A stretch of DNA of 64,000 bases from Emergomyces orientalis. Taxonomy: Eukaryota > Ascomycota > Eurotiomycetes > Onygenales > Ajellomycetaceae. A model generated the notes under the pieces. It searched no databases and had not been told where the DNA came from. It saw only the letters and a list, made by a program, of their open reading frames with translations. Both the position numbers and the translations under genes were made by a program. The stretch spans positions 372,001 to 436,000 of the forward strand of contig MOWL01000047.1 of NCBI GenBank assembly GCA_002110485.1. The letters are read 5' to 3'. Positions 13,331 to 24,935 of this stretch are shown here, piece after piece (the first letter of the stretch is position 1; every line of letters starts with the position of its first letter).

Positions 13331-16321
13331 ATGCCCGGAAACTCTTCAGGCTTAAATGCCGCCCAAGGTCTTGTTAATCATGATAGCTCCCAAGCCTCTC
13401 GCGATAGCAACTCCGACGATCCCCCTTGCGAACAAGATGAGTTGATTTCGACACATCTGGGGGACGAAACGGTGCTCGCGACAGACCCTTTAGGGGATGC
13501 ATTTGATGAACCGTAATTTCATGCACCGTCGACTGTACGAGCTCCCCCTTACTGACTAAGTGGCAGGATTTCATTCAAGCGCAAACAAAAGGGACCTGCT
13601 AGGTTCGCCCTCTCCAATTTCTTCTCGTCCTCGGAAACCACCCCACATCCACCTCTGCAAAACTCTTTTGGAAACAACGATGGGGCATCGCAAAATCGTA
13701 CTCCACCGCCGGCAACGACGACGACCACCAATGGAGGACTAGAAGGAAATAAAGCAGGCGGCCCACTTGACTGGTACGTTGAGGGCCCTGGTCGTCGAGT
13801 AGGCTACGACAACTTAACGGCGATCGATTGGATCTTCGAGTATACAAAAGAGCGCCAGCGGATACGGCATCTTCACGCCAGCAATAAAGGTCTCCTGGGC
13901 TATGTTCGCAAACTTTTAGATGCCAGTCATATTTGGGTTAACTTAATTATAACCGGGATAGCTGTTGGTGTCATTGCGGCAGGTATAGATATCGCAAGCA
14001 ACTGGCTCGGAGATATTAAAACTGGTTACTGTCGCACTGGTGGCGAAGGAGGACGATTTTATTTGAATAAGAGCTTTTGTTGCTGGGGCTATGACGGTTC
14101 GTTTAACCGACTACGCTTGCATACTGTATGGCTACGCTAATATGTCCTCAAGATTTATCAGAATGCCAACATTGGATACCGTGGCGTAATGCTTTCCATG
14201 TCGGATCTAAAAGTGGTGGATATATGGTGGAATATATATTTTTCATCATGTACTCTGTAGGTACATTCATGGCTCTTGGCTTCAGTTTGACTAACCGGGA
14301 TTCTAGATCCTCTTTGCAACGACAGCAAGCGTACTTGTTAGAAAGTTCGCGGTATACGCCAAGCACAGTGGTATTCCGGAAATCAAAACCGTTCTTGGCG
14401 GCTTCGTTATTAAACGATTCATGGGCGCCTGGACCCTGCTGATCAAATCTCTCGGCCTGGTACGCATTGCTCTGATCGCCGGCAACTTAGCTCTTATTAC
14501 TTACAGATTCCTCAGTGTCTTGCTGTAGCATCGGGTCTATGGCTTGGAAAAGAAGGTCCATTAGTCCATGTGGCTTGCTGCTGCGCAAATTTGATCATGA
14601 TGCCTTTTCCCAGTCTAAACCGTAATGAAGGTTAGCCAAAAAATATCCATAGTAGGAGAACAAGATTACTCATACGCAATAACAGCGAGGAAACGTGAGG
14701 TTCTCTCAGCAGCCGCAGCGGCTGGCATCTCTGTTGCATTCGGGTCTCCTATCGGAGGTGTATTGTTCAGTTTAGAGGTACTACAATGCCCATTCATTTG
14801 AGCTTCACCGCGCTAATTTGTCTCTTTCCCTAGCAATTATCATACTATTTCCCAGACAAGACGATGTGGCAAAGCTTCGTATGTGCTATGGTTGCGGCAG
14901 TGACGTTGCACGCTCTCAACCCCTTTCGAACAGGCAAAATTGTCCTCTACCAAGTGACGTACAGCCGTGGATGGCACCGATTTGAACTACTTCCGTTCGC
15001 TCTACTAGGCATATTTGGCGGCTTATATGGCGGCCTATTCATCAAACTGAACATGAAAGTTGCCAGATGGCGAAAAGCGAGGAACTACTCATACCCGATC
15101 TTACAAGTGGTACTTGTAGCACTTATCAGTGCCATAATTAACTTCCCAAACACCTTCATGAGGGCTCAGTTATCGGAGCTTGTGTACTACCTTTTTGCGG
15201 AGTGCGCGAACGTTCCAGATGATCAGTTCGGGCTTTGCAAAACAGGATCTGCATCCTTGGGGGTTATTGGCCTTCTACTTCTTGCTGCAGTTCTCGGTTT
15301 CTTCCTTGCCTCGATTACCTTCGGCTTAGATCTTCCAGCAGGCATCATTCTCCCGTCGTTGGCGATAGGGGCGCTATCCGGCAGAGCTCTTGGAATTGCG
15401 TTTGAAATGTGGCAGAAAGCTCAACCAGACTTGTTGCTCTTCCGTAATTGCGAACCTGACATTCCATGTATTACTCCTGGCACTTATGCTATCGTCGGGG
15501 CAGCATCCGCACTTGGAGGAGCAACGAGAATGACGGTGTCAATAGTGGTCATCATGTTTGAACTTACCGGCGCTCTCACCTACGTTATACCCATTATGAT
15601 CGCCGTGATGCTTTCCAAATGGTGTGGAGATACGTTTGGGAAACGTGGTATCTATGAATCATGGATCCACCTAAATGAATACCCATTTATCGAGCAAAAG
15701 GATGATGTGGTCCTACCCGATGTCCCGGTGAGCCAGGTCATGACGAGTATTCATGACCTTTCAGTCATCACTGCTGTCGGCCACACAATTGATACCCTCT
15801 TACATCTTCTCGATACAACAACCTATCGAGGATTCCCTGTCGTCTCCGATACGTCCAACGCTATCTTACTAGGATACATATCCCGTAACGAACTTAGCTT
15901 CGCCCTTAAATCTGTCACCTCTCGAAGTTCCCGTAACCTATCTCTGGAAACTCCAGCCTATTTCGCTCATCAGCCTTTTGCCGATCCACTAGAGACCCTT
16001 GACCTTCGACCTTGGATGGATCAGACACCCATCACGCTCAACAGCCACGCCCCCTTTCTAATAGTACTAAATATGTTTCAAAGGCTAGGCCTTCGGTACG
16101 TACTCTTTGTCAACAAGGGTGCTCTCCAAGGTTTCTTGACCAAAAAGGACGTCTGGTATATCATCGAAGAAGCGCAAAAACGGAGGGCCCAGGGCTTTAG
16201 AGACAGCGAAATTGGAGAAGGGAATACTGAAGAAGAAAGAGGATTGCTGGGAAATGATGATGATGATGATCACGACCATATAAGGACGTTTAGTCCGCTT
16301 GAAGCTCGGCCCTCGTTATAG
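13331..16321 (+). CDS. CLC-family voltage-gated chloride channel / antiporter
   Basis: This is a CLC protein of about 887 residues, in the group that acidifies endosomes, Golgi or vacuole (yeast Gef1, animal ClC-3/4/5). Seven exons keep frame: 13331-13512, 13567-14096, 14153-14256, 14307-14459, 14516-14630, 14686-14777 and 14834-16321. After a hydrophilic N-terminus of about 180 residues come the membrane helices. The selectivity loops are present: HSGIPEIK (the usual first Gly of GSGIP is His), GKEGPLVH near residue 334 with the gating Glu, and [10 protein letters not shown] near 560. Two CBS domains span roughly residues 686-841, and a short Asp run lies near the C-terminus. At the proton-glutamate position (residue 393) the sequence reads FSLEQL, where ClC-5 has FSLEEV, so the second acid is Gln. 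The two introns flanking exon 4 have slightly unusual donors (GTAGGT, GTACGC), but the joined protein matches the family closely. Confidence 0.95.
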
Positions 16322-16773
16322 CGTTTTTATCGCGGAGTTTTGGGATTTTGAAGGGTCTCTGGGGTCTATGTTTATTTCTATCCTGTTTTGTTCCATTTTA
16401 CCCTTTGCATCTGGTATTGTTAAGGAGTGATTGTGCCTATGTATGGAGATAAAGAGCAATTTAGACCATGCTATAGATAGTCGAAGCAGGAATTTCATCC
16501 GTTCAATCGACCCCTCATCATAGTTGAGAACACTCCCATCTTTGCCTAAACCTTATATATATACAAGAGCCACCCGTCGAACGACATACATATATCAATT
16601 TCATCTAATCATTAAACAAAGACATGTCACGCAAAAACTTTTATTTTTTTTACCCGTTTAGAACCTTTTTCTTGTCACCGTCTATAAAGATAGGAAAGAA
16701 ATCCCAGAAAACAAACGAGAACAGCATCACCCCACAAACCAGCTACGCAATACACAATACAAAACCCCATATC
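16322..16773. other. Convergent 3' spacer between CLC and P5C reductase genes
   Basis: This 452-bp spacer lies between two convergent stop codons. It is AT-rich with short T and A runs and holds the two 3' UTRs. A 158-codon plus-strand frame starting at 16624 runs into the antisense of the reductase gene and looks like a shadow. No RNA gene or repeat is seen. Confidence 0.6.
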
Positions 16774-17861
16774 TTAAAAGCGAGTCCCATTAACGCCCTG
16801 GATACCCTGTCCCAACTGACTCGCGACAACCGTCGCTTCTCTAACCGACCGTGCAAGCGTGCCCCTAACTCTCCCTTCTTCAAGAACCAGCAAACCACCA
16901 ATCGTGCATCCACCAGGGGTGCTGACTTTCTCTCTAATCAACGCTGGATGTTCGCCATTCTGAACCATACCAGCCGCCCCACGCATAACCTGCGCAGCCA
17001 TCATCTGGGCCTCTGCTCTCGGCAACCCCATCGCCACAGCCCCATCAGCCATCGCCTCCATGACCAATGCTACGAACGCAGGGCCGGAGCCAGCGAGTGA
17101 TGTACACACATCCATCATCGACGGAGGGAGTGTGGCCACCCGCCCGACGCGGGAGAATATCCAGGATATCAACATATTCCATTCCTCTGGGAGAGGTGGG
17201 GTGGAGGTGCCGATGACGGTCATGGATTCGCGGACGATGGCGGCGGTATTGGGCATGGCGCGAACGACGCGGCAGCGTTTCGATTCTGGAATCGTCGAAG
17301 TAGATGGGTATAATGTGCCCTCGATCTGATCTACGGTCACACCGGCAAGGATACTGATCAGAAGTTTCCCCTCGAGTGCCTCTGTCATGCCAGGCACGTC
17401 GAGCACGTCCCTCAGCATGTATGGTTTGCAGCCGAGAATGATCACCTCAGCTTCCTCGACGGCCTTGATGTTCTCGTTTTGCAGCACGGTCAATGACATC
17501 GAGAAACCATCGAGAGCTTTGTGGATGCGCTTCGCGGATTCGAGTCGTCGTACGCAGGCGATGAATTTATTCGGGATCTTCTGCTGCGGGACCATGTCGG
17601 ATGGAGTGGTGGTTCCGGACTCTGATGGGTATGCGGAATGGCTCTTTGCTTCTGAAAGGGAGGCGAATATGCCTGATAAGATGGCTATTCCCAAAGTCCC
17701 TGGAGAATCGATAGCTATTCGTTAGTGATATGTCCTTCTCGGATTTCATTGCGGGCCGCCCTACCGCATCCAAGCACTGTAAGAGTCACGTCTGGCTTCT
17801 TCTGAGCCATGTTGACGGCGTCGATATTGATATTTCTCTGAGCGACAGACATGACGGACAT
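16774..17861 (-). CDS. PRO3: Pyrroline-5-carboxylate reductase
   Basis: This enzyme performs the last step of proline synthesis, reducing pyrroline-5-carboxylate with NAD(P)H. Exon 1 is 17861-17765 and exon 2 is 17699-16774; the 66-nt intron has donor GTAGGG and acceptor CCAG, giving about 340 residues. The Rossmann signature GCGTLGIAILSG sits at the splice junction, around residues 32-43. The middle shows the conserved RAMPNTAA, and the C-terminal dimerisation domain contains the family signature region beginning LAGSGPAF and a STPGG element. Fungal enzymes carry an extra hydrophilic loop after the first helix, present here as a Ser/Thr/Pro-rich stretch around residues 50-75. A second Met (MAQKKPDVTL, about residue 18) may be the true start. 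It shares a 360-bp divergent spacer with Ctk3. Confidence 0.95.
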
Positions 17862-18221
17862 GCGACAATTATGTATAAGTGAATTGGTGGTGTATATATG
17901 TCAGAAAGAAGGAATGATTGAACGATGGAGGTTTACGTCGCAACATTGTGCGGGGATGGAGGAAGTCCGGCGGTTGAGTTAGGTTTGCTGCGGATCCTTC
18001 CCCCCTCATAACCGAGTTAGACTTTTGGTGGAGCTTGAGCTTTTTTCTGCCACCACCTCAACAAGCTAAAATATTTTATCTTACACCGCCCTCGAAATCC
18101 CGCGCAGCTCCCTACTTCACGTACCGTTCAAGGTACCAGATGATGACCGTTTAAGTTGGGAATGCATTATGAGATATCAATTGCTACTCGATAATTGCCA
18201 TTCTCATCCCCTGCATCTAAT
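17862..18221. promoter_or_regulatory. Divergent promoter between P5C reductase and Ctk3 genes
   Basis: This 360-bp spacer lies between two start codons facing apart and must carry both promoters. It includes TA-rich tracts (for example around 17890 and 18070) and pyrimidine-rich runs, but no factor site I would name with confidence. Confidence 0.5.
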
Positions 18222-19044
18222 ATGGCCGACCCATTCGAGGTACGCATGCGCTTCACCACACAGCTCCAGCATCTGAGCGCTTCCGTCACCTCCTCGCAGA
18301 AAGCTGCCCATTATGCTCTCAAATACCGGGATATGGACGAGGATCTTCACTCCTGCATTCTGGAACAGCTAGAAATGGTAACTATATACAGCCGCTGCAG
18401 TTTCAAATGGAGCTTAAATTATAACAACGATCCTGATGCCAGCTTTTTTTTTCTTTCAGAATAGCATGAACAACCGCGCCAACATCATGTACTTCATCGA
18501 ACACCTCTGCGACATGGCCACCAAGGAAAACCACCTTGAATTCGTTCGTATGATGCAGCGCGATATCCTCCGTGTCGTCGACGCCGTCGCCCCACCCGAT
18601 GGCTCTGGCGCGGCAAATGTCAAACACGTTCGCCGTGTGCTAAACGGATTGCAAGCGAAATCATTCCTTTCGGCAGATACAGTCCGTGAAATCGATGCAT
18701 GCCTCAAAGAAAGGGAAAGTCACCCGGCACATCTTCTTGATCTCGAACCTGTGGAGCCGGGCCAGTCGGCATCCGAAGGTGGCGATTCATTAAAAGCGCC
18801 AGGCTCTGCGACGAGGCCGAGCGGTATGAAGGTGGACAAGCGACAGATCGAGCAGCGGATCGAGGAGGATCGAGAGCGGAATAAGCGGCTACGGGAGTCC
18901 ATGTGGGCTGTTCCGGGGAATGATGTGGATGAGTTTGACAAGATGTGGGATGAAATTAGTGATCTTGGAGAAGATGATTACTTGGCAGCTGAGGAGGAGG
19001 CCATGGAGAGGAAACGGATTGCAGAAGAATATTACGATGCTTGA
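18222..19044 (+). CDS. CTK3: CTD kinase I gamma subunit (Ctk3-like)
   Basis: Ctk3 is the gamma subunit of CTDK-I, which phosphorylates Ser2 in the RNA polymerase II C-terminal repeats during elongation. The gene has two exons, 18222-18377 and 18460-19044, separated by an 82-nt intron ending in a long T tract plus CAG; the product is about 246 residues. The N-terminal two thirds form the helical CID-like Ctk3 domain (MADPFEVRMRFTTQL at the start, MYFIEHLCDMA after the intron, then an RMMQRDILRVVDAVAP helix). The C-terminal part contains the conserved basic/acidic helix RQIEQRIEEDRERNKRLRE followed by a short segment with DEFDKMWDEI. The ATG at 18222 is preferred because it begins the conserved domain, and upstream in-frame codons lack an ATG. 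Confidence 0.9.
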
Positions 19045-19563
19045 TTTTATCCTTTTTTTGTTAGATAAGGGGGGGGATTTATTGGGACTTTACGGCATGG
19101 CGTTCCGGCTAGGGCTCTGGGGTTTATTCTTATTTTTTCTTTATGATCGAATTATACGATTCCAGGGCACGGAGAACTCTCTGTGGTTCAAGCGGGGGGT
19201 GCCCATTTACTACCGATATGTCCCAACAGAACTTGGCTGGCTATCAATACGATATCTTCTAACCATACTACTATATGGGAACTTTATTCTCCGTGTAATT
19301 AAATAATATATCCTCCTCGGAGCGACTGAAAGGTAAATTAATTAAATGCCAGGGCTTGATTGTTCTGATAAGAGATTAGGGCTAAACTCCCGGAACATCA
19401 TAACTCCGGCCTACAATTTTCTGTCTGGGAAAGGAAAAGTTTGACCCAAATGGCTGAACTTTGTCCTAGAAACAACCATTAGAAAGGCGGATAATAATAA
19501 TAATAATCATAATAATCCGGATTATCTGGAGACTTGGGCGTTTTCCTTATTCCCCTTTTCCTT
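19045..19563. other. Spacer with an (ATA)n microsatellite
   Basis: This 519-bp stretch between two plus-strand genes holds the Ctk3 3' UTR and the promoter of the next gene. A run of ATA/AAT triplets occupies about 19491-19517. A plus-strand frame continues after the Ctk3 stop to about 19306, but it has a hydrophobic, non-conserved look and I do not call it. Confidence 0.5.
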
Positions 19564-20862
19564 ATGTTGTCTCATTTCGTCACTGCTGCCCGAGGCCTTT
19601 TTGCAAGACAGGACTCTGGGGCCGAAGAAGACTCTCTGTCCTCCCCAGACCAAACAACAAATCCAATGCCCTCCAATCCTTCCCTCGAAATGGTGTCCGC
19701 TACTCGACGGACTGTGATCCCCATTACTACGGAAACGGCGTCCTCATCACCCGCTACGCAGGGGAAGCGGAAGATTGCAGCTTCGAAACAAGAATCGGAT
19801 AACCAAGCACCTAAACGAAGGAAGCACGGAGGTGCCAACAGCATTAACTCGCCGGTTGCTGAACCCGTCGGCGAAGGGAATAGCATTGTTAAAAAGCTAC
19901 CCTTCCGCACCGCTGATTCGAGTGATATTGTCGACCCCGAAACACAACCTGAAGAAGAGATATTGGATCCATCAACTAAGGCACCCAAAGACCCTGATGA
20001 AGTAAAACCGGATTCCAATGACAAGGCAACCCATGTTCGCTTTGGAAGCGAGGACCCCGCTCCAGAGGTCAATGGCCATACTCAGCATGAGCAAGTTACG
20101 GAAGACGAGAAACCCAAAGAGTCTCGCGACTCGGAGGACAGTGATGATGACGACGAAGCTCCTGAAACCGTAGACAACGCCGCACAGCTACAAAAACTAA
20201 GAGACGCTGCCCGAAGAGAAACGCAGGCTAAGCAAAGGTTCGTAGTGAAGGCTCTATTCTGTCCTACCTAAGGTGTAAAATCTCACCACTAACATTAACA
20301 ACCCACCAGGACCGAAGCAGTAAATAAAGAAAAAAGAAGAGCGCGGGATCAACGACTAAAAGCCCAAGCAGTCTCAAAACCCGCTCCTCCGAATCAGGAG
20401 CATGCACCGTCCATATCGCAAGATCGCCGCGCAAAGCAGGACGAAATTCTCTCCGAAAGCTCTGCAACGTTACAAGGATCTATTTCCAAACCCATCCGTT
20501 CACTCCCCACTTTACTCCCAGATGAGATCTTGAACGCAGAACCTTCTTCCAACCATAGCAGATTCCCCACCCCACCATATGAGACAGAGTCGTCCCTCGT
20601 GGGCAAAATGCCAGTGTCGAAGAAACATAAGTTTCTAGATAGGGTTGAGAAGAAGCCGAAGGACGTAAAAGTTGGAGGGACGTCGATTCGTGTTCTGGAG
20701 GGCTCGGGGAGTAGTGGTTCGAGTGGGGTCAGCTTACCTCCCAAATCATTCAAGGCGAGTCGTCGGGTGCGGGAGAACTTGATGGCTGGTAATCGTAACT
20801 TGCTTGGCGGGGGCAGTTTAAGGAGGACAACGGGTGGATCTTCGGGGTTTGTTCGAAAGTGA
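19564..20862 (+). CDS. Probable U3 snoRNA-associated protein (Utp16/Bud21-like)
   Basis: The two exons, 19564-20237 and 20310-20862, encode about 408 residues; the 72-nt intron has donor GTTCGT, a CTAAC branch site and acceptor CCAG. Most of the protein is low-complexity and charged, with Ser/Pro-rich N-terminal segments, several Lys/Arg patches typical of nuclear or nucleolar proteins and an acidic run (DSEDSDDDDEAPE) near residue 205. After this comes a conserved-looking helix (AAQLQKLRDAARRETQAKQ) that continues across the splice site. The C-terminus has a KKHKFLDRVEKKPKDVKVGG block. This architecture resembles the Pfam family of U3 snoRNA-associated proteins (yeast Utp16/Bud21), components of the small-subunit processome. 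The assignment rests on remembered motif layout, so another nucleolar protein is possible. Confidence 0.6.
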
Positions 20863-21395
20863 ATTTTGTTTGTTTTATACTGCGTTAGAGTACAGTGTGA
20901 ACAGTACAGCAGCCAGTATTACGGGTTTGTTTCTGGCATCAGGGCTTCATTTATCCAAACTATATTGATACTCTGCGGGATTACTTATGTCGTAGAGTTT
21001 GGGTTGCTTCATTGGTTTATTTATGTGCGCTCATCTACTACATACTGCCGTTCGCACCAGATCTCTCATTCCTCGCCTTCCCACTGTTGTAGATTGCAAT
21101 CTGTAGCCATGCATATTCTTGACATTTCTGGAAGGCATATTGGTTAAATCTCCGATATTTGTATGCCAGTCCCGAAGCAGCCTAGCGGATTGGCTCGGTG
21201 AGGTCAACTTAAGGTTTACTTCACGTGTCATGCCAAGCCTTCGAGAATGTTTTCTGCTCCTAAGCCAGTATGAAGTAGCTCCAAACACACGCCGAACACT
21301 GGAAAAGCGATATACCCCCATTCATTCCCTCCCTCAGCCATTACTGAACTTCTGTATGATCACAATTGGCATTGACATACAGCTTTCCATCAGCC
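20863..21395. promoter_or_regulatory. Spacer and promoter upstream of the RMD1-like gene
   Basis: This 533-bp spacer is pyrimidine-rich near the downstream gene. A CACGTG palindrome lies at 21221-21226, about 170 bases before the ATG. No gene is evident; the short frames on both strands lack conserved features. Confidence 0.45.
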
Positions 21396-23149
21396 ATGAC
21401 GTCGATAGATAAGGAGACCACTCCTCTGCTTGACTACCAGCATTCGAGCTTCCCATCTACGTCACAGGATGAGCGCCGCCCACGTCGGACGGTTACCTTC
21501 GATCCCATCGCCCAGAGCAAGAGCAGCACATCAAATGATATCGCTACCTCCAGGGACTTCTTGAAGCCTCCCGGTACCGGTAACCCTTCAATCCAAAGCA
21601 GCTCTAGTGGTGGTGGTGGTGGACCTCCTGTCCTAGCTGCTCTCAACAGTAGGCTCCGCCGTCGACACAGCCAGGGAGCTGCTTACAACACAGTGACCGC
21701 AGCCTCTTCTCCAAGTCATCCTAAAATTGGCCCTCAACGAACGTCTAAAAACACACAGAAGCTTAAGCTACTCCCCAATCCCGTCACGGGGGAAGAGGAC
21801 CAATTTTCTGAAGGAGAGATCCCAAGAGAAGTGTATTCCCAGATCACCCGGATTAAGGAGCCAACCGCCAGAAAACATGCAGCAAGGCTGGGTAAAGCAG
21901 ATCGGGACCGTGTTCCGCGGGTGACGGCATATTGCACTGCGAGTTCGTATACAATAGACGATGTCGTGAGGTTTCTCAAGTCCCGTGCCGAAACTAGGGG
22001 CTCTAACCCAAAGCTTTTCGACGAATGCGTTTATTCGCCATATAACTATAACTATGAGGAAAAGAAGAAAACTTTTAATTTACATAAGCGAGATGAGCAA
22101 GGCATATCACCCGCTCCAGAAATTCCCGACCAGGGACATGAAGGGCGACGGTTTTCCGATAGTGAAATCGAAATCGAGGGCCAAAAGAGCCAACGGCGGG
22201 AAGAGCTTATCGATCTACACGAAAACCACCACGTCCCACCAACAGACCCCTCTACTGCTATATCTACCTCCCGTACGCTAGAACCTTCATCCAACGCGGA
22301 CGACGCCAGCGGGCCTGGTCTCGACACATCAATCCACACACCAGAAATATTTCTCTTCGACTACGGCACGGTAGTAATATGGGGCATGACGCCCGCCCAA
22401 GAAACCCGCTTCCTCCGCGAAGTATCCAAATTTGCCAGCGCCGTCCTCAGTGCTGAAGACACACAGATCGAAAATTTCAATTTCTACTACACTCGCGACT
22501 ACCAAGCGCGCATCTACAACGACTTCATCTCCCTACAAGACCCGCACAATTACATGACCAAGCTCGCCATCTCTCACGCCCTCTCTCAGTCCGTCAAGAC
22601 TTCGCTGTTCGAAGATCTCGTTTCGGAAACCATCGCGAAGACGTCACCGCTGCCTGCACAGATTGCGGAGACGGGCAGCGTGAACCTCACACGCAGACAG
22701 ATTAATATGCAGATTGGCGAATTGTTTATTCTGCGTATTAATATACACCTGCAGGGGTCCGTGCTGGATAGTCCTGAACTCATGTGGGCGGAGCCACAGT
22801 TGGATCCGGTCTATCAGGCTGTGCGTAGCTATCTGGAGATGGACCAGCGGGTGGGACTGTTGACGGAGAGGTTGGATGTGATTGCGGATCTGCTTGCGGT
22901 TTTAAAGGATCAATTGAGTCATCGGCATGGGGAGTACCTGGAATGGATTGGTACGTAGATTTGCAAAGTAGCCCCCTGCCTCATCCTTTCATATGATACC
23001 TGTTATACCCCCAGGAGGTCACTTTTACTTTTACGGAAGATGTGAAAGTCGCTAACATAATACACAATGAAGTAATCATCCTCATCGCTGCTGAAATCGT
23101 TGTTGCGGGCATAAACATCGTTGTCGACCTGTATGCTGGAGTCGATTAG
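21396..23149 (+). CDS. RMD1/RMD8-like DUF155 family protein
   Basis: Exon 1 is 21396-22950 and exon 2 is 23073-23149, with a 122-nt intron (donor GTACGT, branch GCTAAC). The product is about 543 residues. The first 170 residues are disordered and Ser/Pro-rich. The DUF155 (RMND1/RMD1) domain follows, starting at the conserved VTAYCTASSYTIDDVVRFLK, with the FDYGTVVIWGM core after a variable acidic insert. The end of exon 1 shows LDVIADLLAVLKDQLSHRHGE, and exon 2 adds the hydrophobic C-terminal helix (IILIAAEIVVAGINIVVDL) that anchors these proteins to a membrane. Yeast RMD1 family members are required for meiotic nuclear division; the human homologue RMND1 supports mitochondrial translation. 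The molecular role here is not known. An upstream in-frame TTG is not used because the ATG lies 10 codons after it. Confidence 0.9.
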
Positions 23150-24935
23150 CAAAACACAACCCTGAAACGCTGAAAATTAACCGCACCCCCACGCTCTTAA
23201 CTTAAACGGCTATCACACATACTTCCTCTTCATTATCTCTCTTTCAGCCTTTCCCATCCACTACCCCCCGGTTTCGTACTGTACATCTACATGTCCGTGT
23301 GTGTATACAAATAACTTGTATAGTACGATTATTGTCCGCGCTACATATCTGTCTTACATATATTGTATATATCTTCTTTATTATTATTATATATTCATCT
23401 ATCCTCGGCACTGCGAGCCATGCAGTCTGATTCTGGTTCCTAGTCTGATTTTATTCTTTAATTCGCATTTTTACCTCTCTGGCATGCGCCGTGATACTAC
23501 TCCTGACTTTTTCCTATTTTTTATTTCCGATATCATCCAAATTGTAGATTTTTGTAGAAGATTCAAAGAGATGGTTGTGACTGATATCCCTATGCGGTAT
23601 ATGTCATATATTTTTACCTTTTCCTTGCCCTTTTTCCTTACATTTATATCGAGCAAACGTGGTTCATTTTAAGCGTTGAGTTGTGGGCTTGCTCAGGCTA
23701 TAGAATATGAATGGACGGACCATAAAGGAAATAAACCCAAGACAAATTTAGCAAAGCCAAATATCATGAATAGATATTATACATCAACTTGGTCTCATTG
23801 CGCCTTTTTCCTCTTCTTCTATGAAACATTTACTCATTTTATTTTCCGCCACCACCTTCCTACACATATTATACGAACACGCAAAGGAGAAATATGAATA
23901 TATATACCCAAACCATTAGAGGCCAAGAAGCGAGTTTGTCAAAGAGAAGAAGCGAAACAGGAAAAGGGCCTTTGTTTTCATATTTGATTTCAATTCCATC
24001 CCATCCCATTCAATTTCCCATTCTAAAAAAGAATAACATCCTCAGAATGGCAACGCAAAGATCAAAACCCGTGAAAGCAAAGTGAATGAAAAACGTAACA
24101 AAAACAAAACATCGCGTCCTAAAGGAAAATACCTCCTAACAGTGTGTGTACGTGTACGATAAACACCTAGCTGAATAAAGAAGAAAATGGACCATCGCAC
24201 ACCAGGAAACTTGTGGTTGAGGGAGATAACAAAACAGGTGTTAAACCAGAAGTATATATGGCTGGTTGGGGGGAAGAAAAGCAGGAAAGGGTTGGGCGAA
24301 ATCGTAAGGAGTTGGGGGAGCTCAAGACTAGAATAGATTGAACACGTAGGAGTTAGGAGAGTGGAAATTAGAAAATCGTTCCTTGGATTAAAATATATAG
24401 GAGATAAAGGAATAAAAAGTAACGGCACATATCTACGCCAAAAGAGGAAGAAAAAGAAATTACCAAGGGAAAGAAAAGGAAGAAAAGGAGAAGGAAGAGC
24501 GATGACATGGAGCCAATCCTGAATATGGCAAGGGTTGGGGGGGATTTAAGAGACGGGTTGCTTGCTAGTAGATACACCACAATTTGGGGTTTTATAGTAA
24601 GAAGTTAGGTAGGAAGGTATGAAGATAGGTAATAGATATGGAGGCAGATGCCGGGGAATAGGGGGATACATTGAGGTGGAAAAAAAGAAAAAAAACCATG
24701 GCAGGATGACCTGTGACGAATGTGGCATGTGGGAATAATACATAGCCCGGCTTAAGGACGAAAACTGCTAGGAGATTGATGACGAAAAATGGGACGGGTT
24801 TGGAGAATTGAGCTGGGTGTCATAAACCCCTTTCGAAAAGAAATAGAAAAAAAACGCCAAGCGAAAAACACTAACGAGATAAACGCTAGCTGGGTTCCTT
24901 TCCTTTTTTTCTTTTTCTTTGTTGATAAGAATATA
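23150..24935. other. Convergent AT-rich spacer without genes
   Basis: This 1.8-kb spacer separates the stop codons of two convergent genes. It is AT-rich, with stretches biased to T on one side and A on the other, as expected for two 3' UTRs. Short frames on both strands are rich in Phe, Leu, Tyr and Lys and look random. No structured RNA, repeat family or transposon remnant is evident. Confidence 0.5.

Noticed and set aside
16624..17100. 158-codon plus-strand frame near the proline gene
   Set aside because: Most of it lies antisense to pyrroline-5-carboxylate reductase; the non-overlapping start is spacer sequence.
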